Source: Porticoccaceae bacterium (lineage in GTDB: Bacteria > Pseudomonadota > Gammaproteobacteria > Pseudomonadales > Porticoccaceae). Taken from it: a DNA stretch of 10,226 nucleotides. The stretch is from assembly GCA_002701765.1 (NCBI GenBank), contig NZXB01000101.1, positions 1-10,226 on the forward strand, in the 5' to 3' direction. Shown here one piece after another: positions 1 to 6,309 of the stretch (positions are counted from its first letter, which is position 1; each line of letters begins with the position of its first letter). The position numbers and the translations under genes are program-made. Under the pieces are notes generated by a model. The model was not told the DNA's origin, made no database searches, and worked only from the letters and a program-made list of their open reading frames with translations.

Positions 1-98
1 TCCTTACAACCCCCCTGCCCTCTCCATAATATGGATAATACTCTTTCAAAACTTAATTGCCTCCCGCCACGTATACCGGAGCTAAACAGGTGATATAA

Positions 99-188
99 GG
101 AGGTTTTCTAGTTTTTATAGTACCTATATTATTCGCTGGGTTAATTTGCGCTGGTTTGGCACTCGTTGAGGTGTTAGATCTTTGCTAG
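99..188 (+). other. SD-preceded hydrophobic mini-ORF lacking a normal start
   Basis: A consensus Shine-Dalgarno sequence AAGGAGG lies at 97-103. The frame running from 99 to the TAG at 186-188 encodes a strongly hydrophobic stretch (FIVPILFAGLICAGLALVEV) ending in DLC, like a single membrane-spanning micropeptide. A rho-independent terminator begins 26 bases after the stop. SD, short membrane frame and terminator together look like a small gene. However, there is no ATG, GTG or TTG at a usable distance: the codons near the expected start are CTA, GTT and ATA (117), and an in-frame TAA closes the frame at 96-98. It may be a start-codon mutant, a decayed gene, a use of a rare start, or chance. 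The product is not recognised. Confidence 0.22.
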
Positions 189-213
189 ATTACCTGGCGA
201 GTATTTAAACGGA

Positions 214-239
214 AGGGGTCCAGTAGGGCCCCTTTTTTT
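214..239 (+). terminator. Rho-independent terminator, plus strand
   Basis: Positions 214-221 pair with 226-233 to give an eight-pair, GC-rich stem (one G-T wobble at 219/228) closed by the tetraloop AGTA at 222-225. A run of seven T follows at 233-239. This is a textbook intrinsic terminator for transcription from the left, ending either the mini-ORF at 99-188 or a gene beyond the window. Confidence 0.85.
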
Positions 240-245
240 GGCATT

Positions 246-280
246 AAAAAAGCCCCCGCCTGGGTCTTCGACGAGGGCTT
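246..280 (-). terminator. Rho-independent terminator, minus strand
   Basis: Read on the minus strand, 280-270 pairs with 260-250 in an 11-pair stem with a nine-base loop, followed by six U (the complement of A246-A251). Two of the pairs (274/256 and 271/259) are G-U in minus-strand RNA but would be A-C mismatches in plus-strand RNA, so the hairpin is built for minus-strand transcription. It faces the plus-strand terminator at 214-239 with only six bases between them. The nearest gene to the right, the MFS transporter, is on the plus strand, so the RNA ended here comes from something within 281-645 or from antisense transcription. Confidence 0.8.
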
Positions 281-290
281 GTGCGGATTT

Positions 291-425
291 CTAACAAACT
301 ACTGATACTTTCGTTTTTGTAGCTTTAGGGGCCACTATTAAGGAGGAAAAATAAAAATGTAAAGAGCCTCTATTATAATGGGTGATAACACCTTTTCTCT
401 TGAGTAATTCCGTTTCAGAGATCAT
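291..425 (-). CDS. Possible 44-residue small protein (weak)
   Basis: A minus-strand frame runs from ATG at 425-423 to TAG at 293-291, giving 44 residues that begin MISETELLKRKGV and end KTKVSVVC. Its stop lies ten bases before the stem of the minus-strand terminator at 246-280, the spacing expected for a real gene. Against it, no SD is visible upstream of the ATG (the preceding bases are pyrimidine-rich), no clear promoter was found, and the sequence resembles no family I recognise. It is the best protein candidate for the transcript that the terminator ends. A non-coding RNA is at least as likely. Confidence 0.2.
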   Translation of the reverse strand: MISETELLKRKGVITHYNRGSLHFYFSSLIVAPKATKTKVSVVC

Positions 426-523
426 AGAGAAAGCATATAATGTAATAGAATTTTTAAAATAGATGGCTTGCCTTAGTATTACTGATCACACTCGCAATTC
501 CTCTCATCTGTAGGCAGGCGCGC

Positions 524-554
524 TTGATTAAAGAGTTCTTTTATCTGCTACAAA
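524..554 (+). promoter_or_regulatory. Candidate promoter for the MFS gene
   Basis: TTGATT (524-529) is followed after 19 bases by TACAAA (549-554), which carries an upstream TGC (546-548) and so makes an extended -10 element. Transcription would start near 561, about 85 bases before the GTG start of the transporter. The spacing is long for sigma70, but the extended -10 could compensate. A competing TATAAT at 436-441 lacks a good -35. Confidence 0.3.
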
Positions 555-645
555 AACATAACTGCCTAAAAATAATAACTACAAAAAAAACCCAGACCTT
601 AGATTTAAAGGCGGTTAGGCGGACTTTATTGTTCAAGGAAAATTA

Positions 646-1947
646 GTGATTTCTCCACGCTGGCCATTCCACCCGAATAGATTCCCTTTCTACTACGGCT
701 GGGTGGTGCTCGGTGTAAGCACACTCGGAATTCTTTGCAGTATTCCGGGGCAAACAATGGGCCTAGCCGTTTTTACAGACCATTTTATGGAAGCCTTGAG
801 TTTACAAAGAACCGAGATCTCTTTAGCTTACTTGATTGGCACCGTCGGCGCATCATTCCTTCTCTCGACTGCTGGCAGGTATTTTGATCTATGGGGCGCA
901 CGAGCAATGATTCCCATTACCTCCGTCTTACTGTCTGTGTCTATTATCTTTATAAGTGTTATAGACAAAATAGACTCGATTTTGGGGACATCTTCTCTCG
1001 TCAGCTTTGGATTAATTACACTTGGATACTTCGGCACAAGATTGTTTGGCCAAGGCGTTCTAACCAACTGCTCACGAAATGTTCTCCTCTTATGGTTCGA
1101 TAAACAAAGAGGTTTAGCGATTGGCATTAGGAATTTATTTGTTACTTTCGGTTTCTCTATTGCACCGATGCTGATCGGAAGTTCCATAGCTATGATGGGC
1201 TGGAGAGAGACACTCTGGATTATGGCTGGTGTTGCGGGAATATTTTTCTTTTTGTTGTCGATTTTATTTGTTCGAGATACTCCTGAATCATGCGGCTTGA
1301 AAATGGATGGTATTGATTCTACTGACCTCGAGGAACGATTTGTCTATGGTGTTAATAAGACTCTAAAAGAAGCTAAACATAGTCCTGTTTTCTGGATTTA
1401 CTCATTTAGCCTAAGCATGAGCGCTCTTTTTGGGACAGCATTAGTATTTCATATAGTCTCAATCTTTAATGAAGCAGGCAGAGGTGCATCGGAAGCCTAT
1501 GGATACTTTTTCCCCGCGGCTATTTTTGCTACCTCTACAAATTTCATTGCCAGCTATATATCGGACAGGATTTTCCTAAAAACTTTCTTGATAATAATGT
1601 TGACAGCAATGTGCCTCGGCGCCATTGGTTTCATTAATCTGGACCGAAACTGGGGCTACTGGATTCTGATTGCTGGTTTTGGAGTTAGCACTGGACTTTG
1701 GAGCTTATTGGGCAACCTAACTTTTGTAAGATTTTTCGGAACTGCGCATTTAGGTGAAATTAGTGGCCTTAGCTCTTCTATGAATGTTTTCGCCAGTGCA
1801 ATTGGGCCGGCGATATTCAGTCTTGGCTGCGATTTTTTTGGGACCTATGCAGCACCCGCAAAGATCTGTTTGGTTGCTTTAATACTATTGTTATCAATAG
1901 CTATTTTCTTGAGTCAGACTGAGCCATCACCAGAAGTCTCTCAGTAA
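646..1947 (+). CDS. MFS transporter, monocarboxylate / oxalate-formate antiporter-like
   Basis: A 433-residue inner-membrane carrier of the major facilitator superfamily. The start is GTG at 646, five bases after AAGGAA (635-640). About 12 hydrophobic helices are visible, split by a charged central loop around residues 211-245. The helix 2-3 loop carries a full MFS motif A, GRYFDLWGAR (77-86). The opening FYYGWVVLGVSTLG and the late FFGTAHLGEISG followed by an IGP segment resemble the branch containing monocarboxylate and oxalate/formate-type carriers, so a small organic acid is the likely cargo; this is inference. The length is normal and no helix appears to be missing. It stands alone on its strand, 627 bases before the next plus-strand gene, with no strong terminator after the stop. 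Confidence 0.92.
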   Translation: MISPRWPFHPNRFPFYYGWVVLGVSTLGILCSIPGQTMGLAVFTDHFMEALSLQRTEISLAYLIGTVGASFLLSTAGRYFDLWGARAMIPITSVLLSVSIIFISVIDKIDSILGTSSLVSFGLITLGYFGTRLFGQGVLTNCSRNVLLLWFDKQRGLAIGIRNLFVTFGFSIAPMLIGSSIAMMGWRETLWIMAGVAGIFFFLLSILFVRDTPESCGLKMDGIDSTDLEERFVYGVNKTLKEAKHSPVFWIYSFSLSMSALFGTALVFHIVSIFNEAGRGASEAYGYFFPAAIFATSTNFIASYISDRIFLKTFLIIMLTAMCLGAIGFINLDRNWGYWILIAGFGVSTGLWSLLGNLTFVRFFGTAHLGEISGLSSSMNVFASAIGPAIFSLGCDFFGTYAAPAKICLVALILLLSIAIFLSQTEPSPEVSQ

Positions 1948-2194
1948 CCTGTTGAAAAGTCAATCTATCAAAATCACATTGCTGTTTGCTTCTTTCAGGC
2001 AGATGATTTTTTATTAGATTGCAAGAATTGCAGTTGCAAACTCGGTTTTACTCGACAAGAACGGCTATTTTTTCTCATGCTCTAGAATCTTTCTTAAGCA
2101 TTTGAGTGCCGGTATTCGAGAAATCTATTAGACCCAAAAATGAAATCCAACCTTAGCCCAAGTGACTACTATCTTTGGCAAAAAGCATAATTTC

Positions 2195-2220
2195 AGCTTT
2201 TCAAACGATTTTGAAAAGCT
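2195..2220. repeat. Perfect 11-base inverted repeat
   Basis: AGCTTTTCAAA (2195-2205) is exactly mirrored by TTTGAAAAGCT (2210-2220) around the four-base loop CGAT. The stem is AT-rich and has only a short TTTA after it on the plus strand and no T tract on the minus strand, so it is a poor terminator. It could be a hairpin in a transcript or a dyad binding site. It is not near either flanking gene. Confidence 0.7.
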
Positions 2221-2290
2221 TTATCGGGACATCAAGTATGTTAGAAAAGGTTTTCGAGGTAATGACTGATAGACCCAAGCCAGTTGGAAT

Positions 2291-2427
2291 GCTCAAACTG
2301 CTCAATTCATCAATATTATAAGCAATTGAAGAATCTCTTTAGACATATCCCCCATATGCAGCGAAGAACGATTTAAGTATGGTGGAGGAAATGAATTAAA
2401 ATTAGCGAGCTCAATCTTGTATTGAGC
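2291..2427. repeat. Cluster of GCTCAA hexamers
   Basis: GCTCAA occurs at 2291-2296, 2300-2305 (nine-base period) and 2409-2414, and its inverse TTGAGC at 2422-2427. The last two belong to a GCTCAAT / ATTGAGC hairpin (2409-2415 and 2421-2427) with the five-base loop CTTGT. The cluster lies 150-285 bases upstream of the FAH-fold gene and could be an operator array. Function is unproven. Confidence 0.4.
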
Positions 2428-2574
2428 CGAAATTAGCTTTCTTGCCCTCAGCAAAGATTAGTGGCTATCATATTCAAAACTGACGTCGAGTAATATTAGT
2501 TTTTGAAACTCATTGATTCATCAAATTTCGCCAGAAATTGCTACAATCTTTTATAATATCAAAGAGACTCGCTA

Positions 2575-3270
2575 ATGAATGACTATGTATTTGCTCCACC
2601 CGAAAGAGTATCGGTTAAAGTTTTAGAAACCAAAAAGCGATTCGCCGTAAATCGTGTATTTTGCGTCGGGCGCAACTATGCTGAGCATGCCATAGAAATG
2701 GGATTTCATCCAAATTGTGATAAACCATTCTATTTTACAAAATCACCTTCGGCTGTAATAGCCTCAGGGAGCAGAATCTGCTACCCAGAGGCTACCGATA
2801 ATTTTCATCATGAAATGGAACTCGTAATTGCCATTGGCTATGGCGGATCAAAAATTTTACCTGATAGAGCTCTTTCTCATATATTTGGATACGCTTGTGG
2901 GTTGGACATGACTCGGCGCGACCTGCAGATTTCGCTCCGAGAAAGAGGATACCCTTGGTGCATTAGCAAAGACATCGACAACGGTGCCGTAATCGGGTCT
3001 ATCAGACCGGCAAATATGACTGGTCATCCCTCCAAAGGAAGGATTTGGTTGTCGGTTAACGATCAGATTAGACAAGACTCAAACATTAATCAGCTGATGT
3101 GGTCTGTCCCAGAGATAGTGTCCGACCTCTCCAAGTTCTATCATCTTTCACCGGGAGATCTAATTTATTCTGGCACACCCAGCGGCGTAGGAGCAGTGCT
3201 GCCAGGAGACCTAATACAAGGTGAAATCGAAGAGGTAGGCTCTATCTCTTTGCGGATTGACTTGCGATGA
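2575..3270 (+). CDS. FAH-family hydrolase, fumarylpyruvate hydrolase / FAHD1-like
   Basis: A 231-residue, single-domain member of the fumarylacetoacetate hydrolase family. These are cytoplasmic Mg-dependent enzymes that cleave or tautomerise acyl-pyruvates and related beta-keto acids. The lid helix GRNYAEHAIEMG carries the His-x-x-Glu dyad (H38, E41). The metal ligands are E80 and E82 in HHEMEL and D111 in LDMTRRDLQ. K132 and the YSGTPSGVG loop near 198-206 also match the family. The LDMTRRDLQ segment and the length are closest to NagK-type fumarylpyruvate hydrolases of the gentisate pathway, but no gentisate dioxygenase is visible here, so the substrate is open. Where relatives usually have a K-x-F-D-x-S-A segment, this protein has KDIDNGA. 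The ATG follows AAAGAG (2561-2566) by eight bases; TATAAT at 2552-2557 has no clear -35. It converges on the amidohydrolase 54 bases downstream. Confidence 0.93.
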   Translation: MNDYVFAPPERVSVKVLETKKRFAVNRVFCVGRNYAEHAIEMGFHPNCDKPFYFTKSPSAVIASGSRICYPEATDNFHHEMELVIAIGYGGSKILPDRALSHIFGYACGLDMTRRDLQISLRERGYPWCISKDIDNGAVIGSIRPANMTGHPSKGRIWLSVNDQIRQDSNINQLMWSVPEIVSDLSKFYHLSPGDLIYSGTPSGVGAVLPGDLIQGEIEEVGSISLRIDLR

Positions 3271-3324
3271 CGGCAGACTAAAAAAATTTCCATAACGCTA
3301 AACGATGGCAAAAAGATATGCAGT

Positions 3325-4359
3325 CTAGATTTCCAATCGATATACACGCTGAGCAGTCCCGCGGAACATCAGGTCTTTTTCCGTTTCATTAAACTGACTA
3401 CCAATCTTCTTTAGCGCATTCCAAAGAACTCTATAAGAAACCGAAAGTTTATCAACAGGAAAATTACTTTCAAACATACATCGTTCTGGTCCAAAGCAAT
3501 CGATGGTGTGCAGGTAATAATCTTGATGCGCAGCCACAAGTTCATCTGACGACGCGGGCATTTCACGTTCATCCCAACCCCAGCCGTTTATTGGCATTGC
3601 AAGCCCGCCTAGCTTGGCAACGACATTAGCGCATTTAGAGAGCTGCTGAACATCGCGCTGCCATTGAGGGAAAATATCGCGCTGTTTACCTTGATAAGGA
3701 CCAATTCCTAAAGGGCCTCCAAAATGATCAAAGATGATGATTGTTTCGGGAAACGCCTCCGCTAAGTCCGTCAGTTCTCTAATCTGAGGGTGCAATAGCC
3801 AGGCATCATAAGAGAGCCCAGCGGGTGCAAGCCGAGCAAATCCCTCTCGGAATTCTTTTAACATCATTAGGTGCTCAATCCTTCCCGCATAACGATCCAC
3901 AGCCGGTGGATCGGGGTAGTATGCTGTCGCATGGCGAACACCTTTAAGAAGACCCTCACCTGCATCGATTTGTGCCGATATCACTTCTTCGACTGCAGCT
4001 CCGAGTCTTAGGTCTACGTGACTGACAATCCCTTTTATGGGTGGCCTGCCCTCCGACGCACCGAGAATCGACAAATCCGCGGCAGATTTCACATAATCGG
4101 TCTCACCAACTGGCCGAAGTGACTCAGGCCCACTTGAACGGTAATCGGCCCCGCATTCCACAAAAACAGTTGCAATTATATTATGTCCAGATTCGGTATC
4201 CGCCCATAAATCATTGAGGTCATAGTCAATACTCCGATTGAGCGAGCGATGATTTCTCCAAAGATGGTGGTGCGGATCTATTATCGGCCGCTCTGGTTCA
4301 ACGATCTCTTCATCTACCAGAGATAACCAATCACTTAAATCAGACATTAGTCTTTCCAT
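3325..4359 (-). CDS. Amidohydrolase-2 family metal-dependent hydrolase (COG3618 type)
   Basis: A 344-residue TIM-barrel hydrolase of the family that includes L-fucono-1,5-lactonase and 2-pyrone-4,6-dicarboxylate hydrolase; it would open a lactone or similar ester ring in the cytoplasm. Visible signatures are IIDPHHHLW with the metal-type histidines H30-H32, KGVRH (139-143), H190, FDHFGGP with H212, and FESNFPVD with D303. The length is full for the family. The ATG at 4359 is preceded by AGGGGAG with about eight bases of spacing, which favours it over the in-frame ATG at codon 5. It lies 130 bases after the aminotransferase on the same strand and converges on the FAH-fold gene. No strong terminator is seen between them. 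The substrate cannot be told from sequence alone. Confidence 0.9.
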   Translation of the reverse strand: MERLMSDLSDWLSLVDEEIVEPERPIIDPHHHLWRNHRSLNRSIDYDLNDLWADTESGHNIIATVFVECGADYRSSGPESLRPVGETDYVKSAADLSILGASEGRPPIKGIVSHVDLRLGAAVEEVISAQIDAGEGLLKGVRHATAYYPDPPAVDRYAGRIEHLMMLKEFREGFARLAPAGLSYDAWLLHPQIRELTDLAEAFPETIIIFDHFGGPLGIGPYQGKQRDIFPQWQRDVQQLSKCANVVAKLGGLAMPINGWGWDEREMPASSDELVAAHQDYYLHTIDCFGPERCMFESNFPVDKLSVSYRVLWNALKKIGSQFNETEKDLMFRGTAQRVYRLEI

Positions 4360-4489
4360 TTTCTAAACTCCCCTAAAAGCAAGCTCTCACTATAGTTCTG
4401 GAGTATTTATAGAATCTCAGAAAGTTCAAGACCGAAGCAGATGACATGGATTGACAGCACTCTGCCACCTTTCCATGACAATTTACGAC

Positions 4490-5623
4490 TCACCACTTAA
4501 ACTTCATCTCTTCTTCAATAAAATCTCTTACCAGTCGCAGCGCCTGCGGCATATTTTTTCTACCAAATCCAACCCTGAAATAGTTTCCATTGAAGTCAAA
4601 CACGCTATCTGGAACAACTAAAACTCCTTTGGCACTCAACAGCTTTTCTGCAAAAACGTCTGAGCTCCACTGACCTTTAATCTTCGAGAATCCAATACAA
4701 CCACCCTTCGGTCTCGTCCACTCGAAGAAATCAAAGTAGTCTAAAAAGAAGCTATCCAATAATGCAATATTTGACTGGATTATATCCAGATTACGGGCCA
4801 AAATCTTATCTTGGCCTCGAAGCGCAATGAGCGACAAAACTTCCGAAGGTGCACTGTTGCATATGGAAAGATAGTGTTTAACGTTAGACATCTCTGCTAA
4901 TAGATGTTGATTCTGAGCTGCAATCCAACCCACACGCAATCCTGGCAATCCAAAGGATTTTGACATCACTCCAAGACTGATGCCTTTCTCATAAATACTT
5001 GCCATAGTTGGCAATCGATCTGAAGGTTCAAACTCGAGATACCGATATACTTCATCAGAAAAAATCCACAAATCATTAGTCCTAGCTATCTCTATAAGCT
5101 GCCCCTGCTGAGCCTTTGTTAAAATTGCTCCTGTGGGATTGTGCGGATAGTTAATTAAAAGTAATTTGGTCCTTGGCTGTATCTCCTTTATAACCCTATC
5201 AATATTTAGCTCCCAACTTTCTGTTTCATCAAGTCCAACCTTGGTCACCTCACATAAGGAAGACGGGACAGACTCCAGCGATTGATAACAGGGAGTAACA
5301 GCGATTGCATGATCAGATGGGTCCAGCAGCGCATGGCAAAGGCAATAAATCCCTTCCTCAGCTCCTGCGAAACTCAAAATATTTGAACCAGTAATCGCAT
5401 CTCCATACAAGCTTGCTATCTCTTCAAGTAGCACAGGCATACCGTAAGGTTCAGTGTAATGCAAAGAAAGTTTATCCCAAATTTCTTTGCTTTCAGGATC
5501 TGCCAGATCTAGTATTTCGCCAAGTGAGTGTGTTTCTGAATCGGAGCCGCCAAGCATGAAGGGGGCACTAAATTCGCGAGCAGATAGGTAGTCTTCAAGA
5601 TGAAATGTTGGAAGTTTACTCAT
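4490..5623 (-). CDS. Class I/II PLP-dependent aminotransferase
   Basis: A 377-residue fold-type I pyridoxal-phosphate enzyme. The cofactor site is complete: the NYPHNPTGA segment with N162, SDEVYRYLEF with D190 and Y193, and MSKSFGLPGLRVGW with the Schiff-base lysine K222. R350 in FRVGFGR sits where the substrate carboxylate is bound. It most likely moves an amino group between an amino acid and a 2-oxo acid in the cytoplasm. Specificity is not evident: it is shorter than typical aspartate aminotransferases, and some class I/II relatives are lyases or make unusual amino acids. Start ATG at 5623 has only a weak AGG-type SD eight bases upstream. It lies 75 bases after the GNAT gene, so the two may be co-transcribed. 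Confidence 0.93.
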   Translation of the reverse strand: MSKLPTFHLEDYLSAREFSAPFMLGGSDSETHSLGEILDLADPESKEIWDKLSLHYTEPYGMPVLLEEIASLYGDAITGSNILSFAGAEEGIYCLCHALLDPSDHAIAVTPCYQSLESVPSSLCEVTKVGLDETESWELNIDRVIKEIQPRTKLLLINYPHNPTGAILTKAQQGQLIEIARTNDLWIFSDEVYRYLEFEPSDRLPTMASIYEKGISLGVMSKSFGLPGLRVGWIAAQNQHLLAEMSNVKHYLSICNSAPSEVLSLIALRGQDKILARNLDIIQSNIALLDSFFLDYFDFFEWTRPKGGCIGFSKIKGQWSSDVFAEKLLSAKGVLVVPDSVFDFNGNYFRVGFGRKNMPQALRLVRDFIEEEMKFKW

Positions 5624-5698
5624 TCATAGAACCTAATTTGATTAATTTTACAATGCTGGTCTTCTTCGTATTCTGACCAAGACATAGATTGTTTTGTT

Positions 5699-6127
5699 CT
5701 AGGATACTAATTTCATAAACTGATGAGGTATCCCCGCCTCATGAAAAACATCGCCCTCAACCTCAAAACCAAACTGGGAGTAAAAGGGTATTGCATGTGT
5801 TTGAGCATGCAGAAAGACATGATTTACATGATTATCACTCGCGAACCGAATCATAAACCGTAATAACCTTCCACCGATGCCCTGATTGCGATATTTTGCC
5901 AAAACGGCCATGCGACCGATCTGCCCGTTGCGGGAGAGTCGCCCACACCCGATCACATCAGAGTCTATAAGAGCCATGAAATGATAGTGATCTGGATCTA
6001 ATGGATCCCATTCATCTCTTTCATCTACATCTTGCTCCTCCACAAACACCTGTCTGCGAATAATGGTCAGGTCAGAGCTATGCTCATCCCATTTACATGC
6101 TTTAATTTTGGCAACTAATCTGTTCAA
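5699..6127 (-). CDS. GNAT-family N-acetyltransferase, ElaA-like
   Basis: A 142-residue acetyl-CoA-dependent acetyltransferase. The N-terminal IRRQVFVEEQDV followed by acidic residues and a histidine is typical of the small ElaA/YjcF-like GNAT group. The acetyl-CoA pyrophosphate loop is RNQGIGGRLL near residues 80-89, following IGRMAVLAKY. The C-terminal FYSQFGFEVEGDVFHEAGIPH completes the fold. The acceptor substrate is unknown. The only available start is TTG at 6127-6125, without a recognisable SD; the frame stays open upstream to a TGA at 6175-6173 but offers no ATG or GTG. A 182-base gap separates it from the upstream nitrilase gene, so it may have its own promoter. Confidence 0.9.
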   Translation of the reverse strand: MNRLVAKIKACKWDEHSSDLTIIRRQVFVEEQDVDERDEWDPLDPDHYHFMALIDSDVIGCGRLSRNGQIGRMAVLAKYRNQGIGGRLLRFMIRFASDNHVNHVFLHAQTHAIPFYSQFGFEVEGDVFHEAGIPHQFMKLVS

Positions 6128-6309
6128 TATAAACCGGAATATTTTTTGTCGAAAGATTCTAACGCAACTTGCTCAGGGCCGATACTCAAGAGCCATGCGT
6201 ACCCATGAGTTAAAAGGTTTCCAATCCGAGTGAGTAACTGGACTGAGTTCTAGATGAGATAATTCAAGGTTATGTCATCGGGTTTAGGCCGCCTCAACGA
6301 CGAAAAAAA

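Larger units (their letters stand above)
281..645. other. 365-base region without a confident gene
   Basis: This is the leader region of the MFS gene. It holds the tail of a minus-strand transcription unit (terminator at 246-280), a weak 44-codon minus-strand frame (291-425), and a consensus SD AAGGAGG at 340-346 followed ten bases later by ATG-TAA (357-362). TATAAT hexamers lie at 374-379 and 436-441 without convincing -35 partners, and a possible extended -10 promoter lies at 524-554. A GCCTAA/TTAGGC inverted repeat (564-569 and 615-620) lies just before the MFS start. No tRNA-like fold was recognised, and none of the known riboswitch classes was recognised. Confidence 0.6.
1948..2574. other. 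627-base gap with repeats, no gene found
   Basis: This gap between the MFS gene and the FAH-fold gene is AT-rich and stop-dense in the frames I read. It holds TTGCAA boxes at 2019-2039, a perfect inverted repeat at 2195-2220, repeated GCTCAA hexamers at 2291-2427, and a -10-like TATAAT at 2552-2557 close to the next gene. A 19-codon frame at 2262-2321 is too short and too poorly supported to call. The length suggests a lost gene or a large regulatory region, but no protein remnant could be identified. Confidence 0.55.

Noticed and set aside
374..441. TATAAT hexamers at 374-379 and 436-441
   Set aside because: Neither has an acceptable -35 at 16-18 bases, and such hexamers are expected by chance in AT-rich sequence.
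828..1187. Long minus-strand open frame inside the MFS gene
   Set aside because: It is antisense to a clearly coding membrane protein, resembles no family, and its codon pattern mirrors the sense frame.
1975..2014. Possible terminator after the MFS gene (T-rich 2007-2013)
   Set aside because: No stem longer than a few mismatched pairs could be formed before the T run.
2262..2321. 19-codon ATG frame (MTDRPKPVGMLKLLNSSIL) in the gap before the FAH gene
   Set aside because: It vaguely recalls the start of a helix-turn-helix regulator, but the frame stops at once and several more stops follow; there is not enough to call a pseudogene.
4445..4477. CATGGA / TCCATG inverted repeat after the aminotransferase stop
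   Set aside because: Only six pairs with a 21-base loop and no T tract; not convincing as a terminator.
6184..6210. ACTCA / TGAGT inverted repeat between nitrilase and GNAT genes
   Set aside because: Five pairs, long loop and mismatched interior; chance level.
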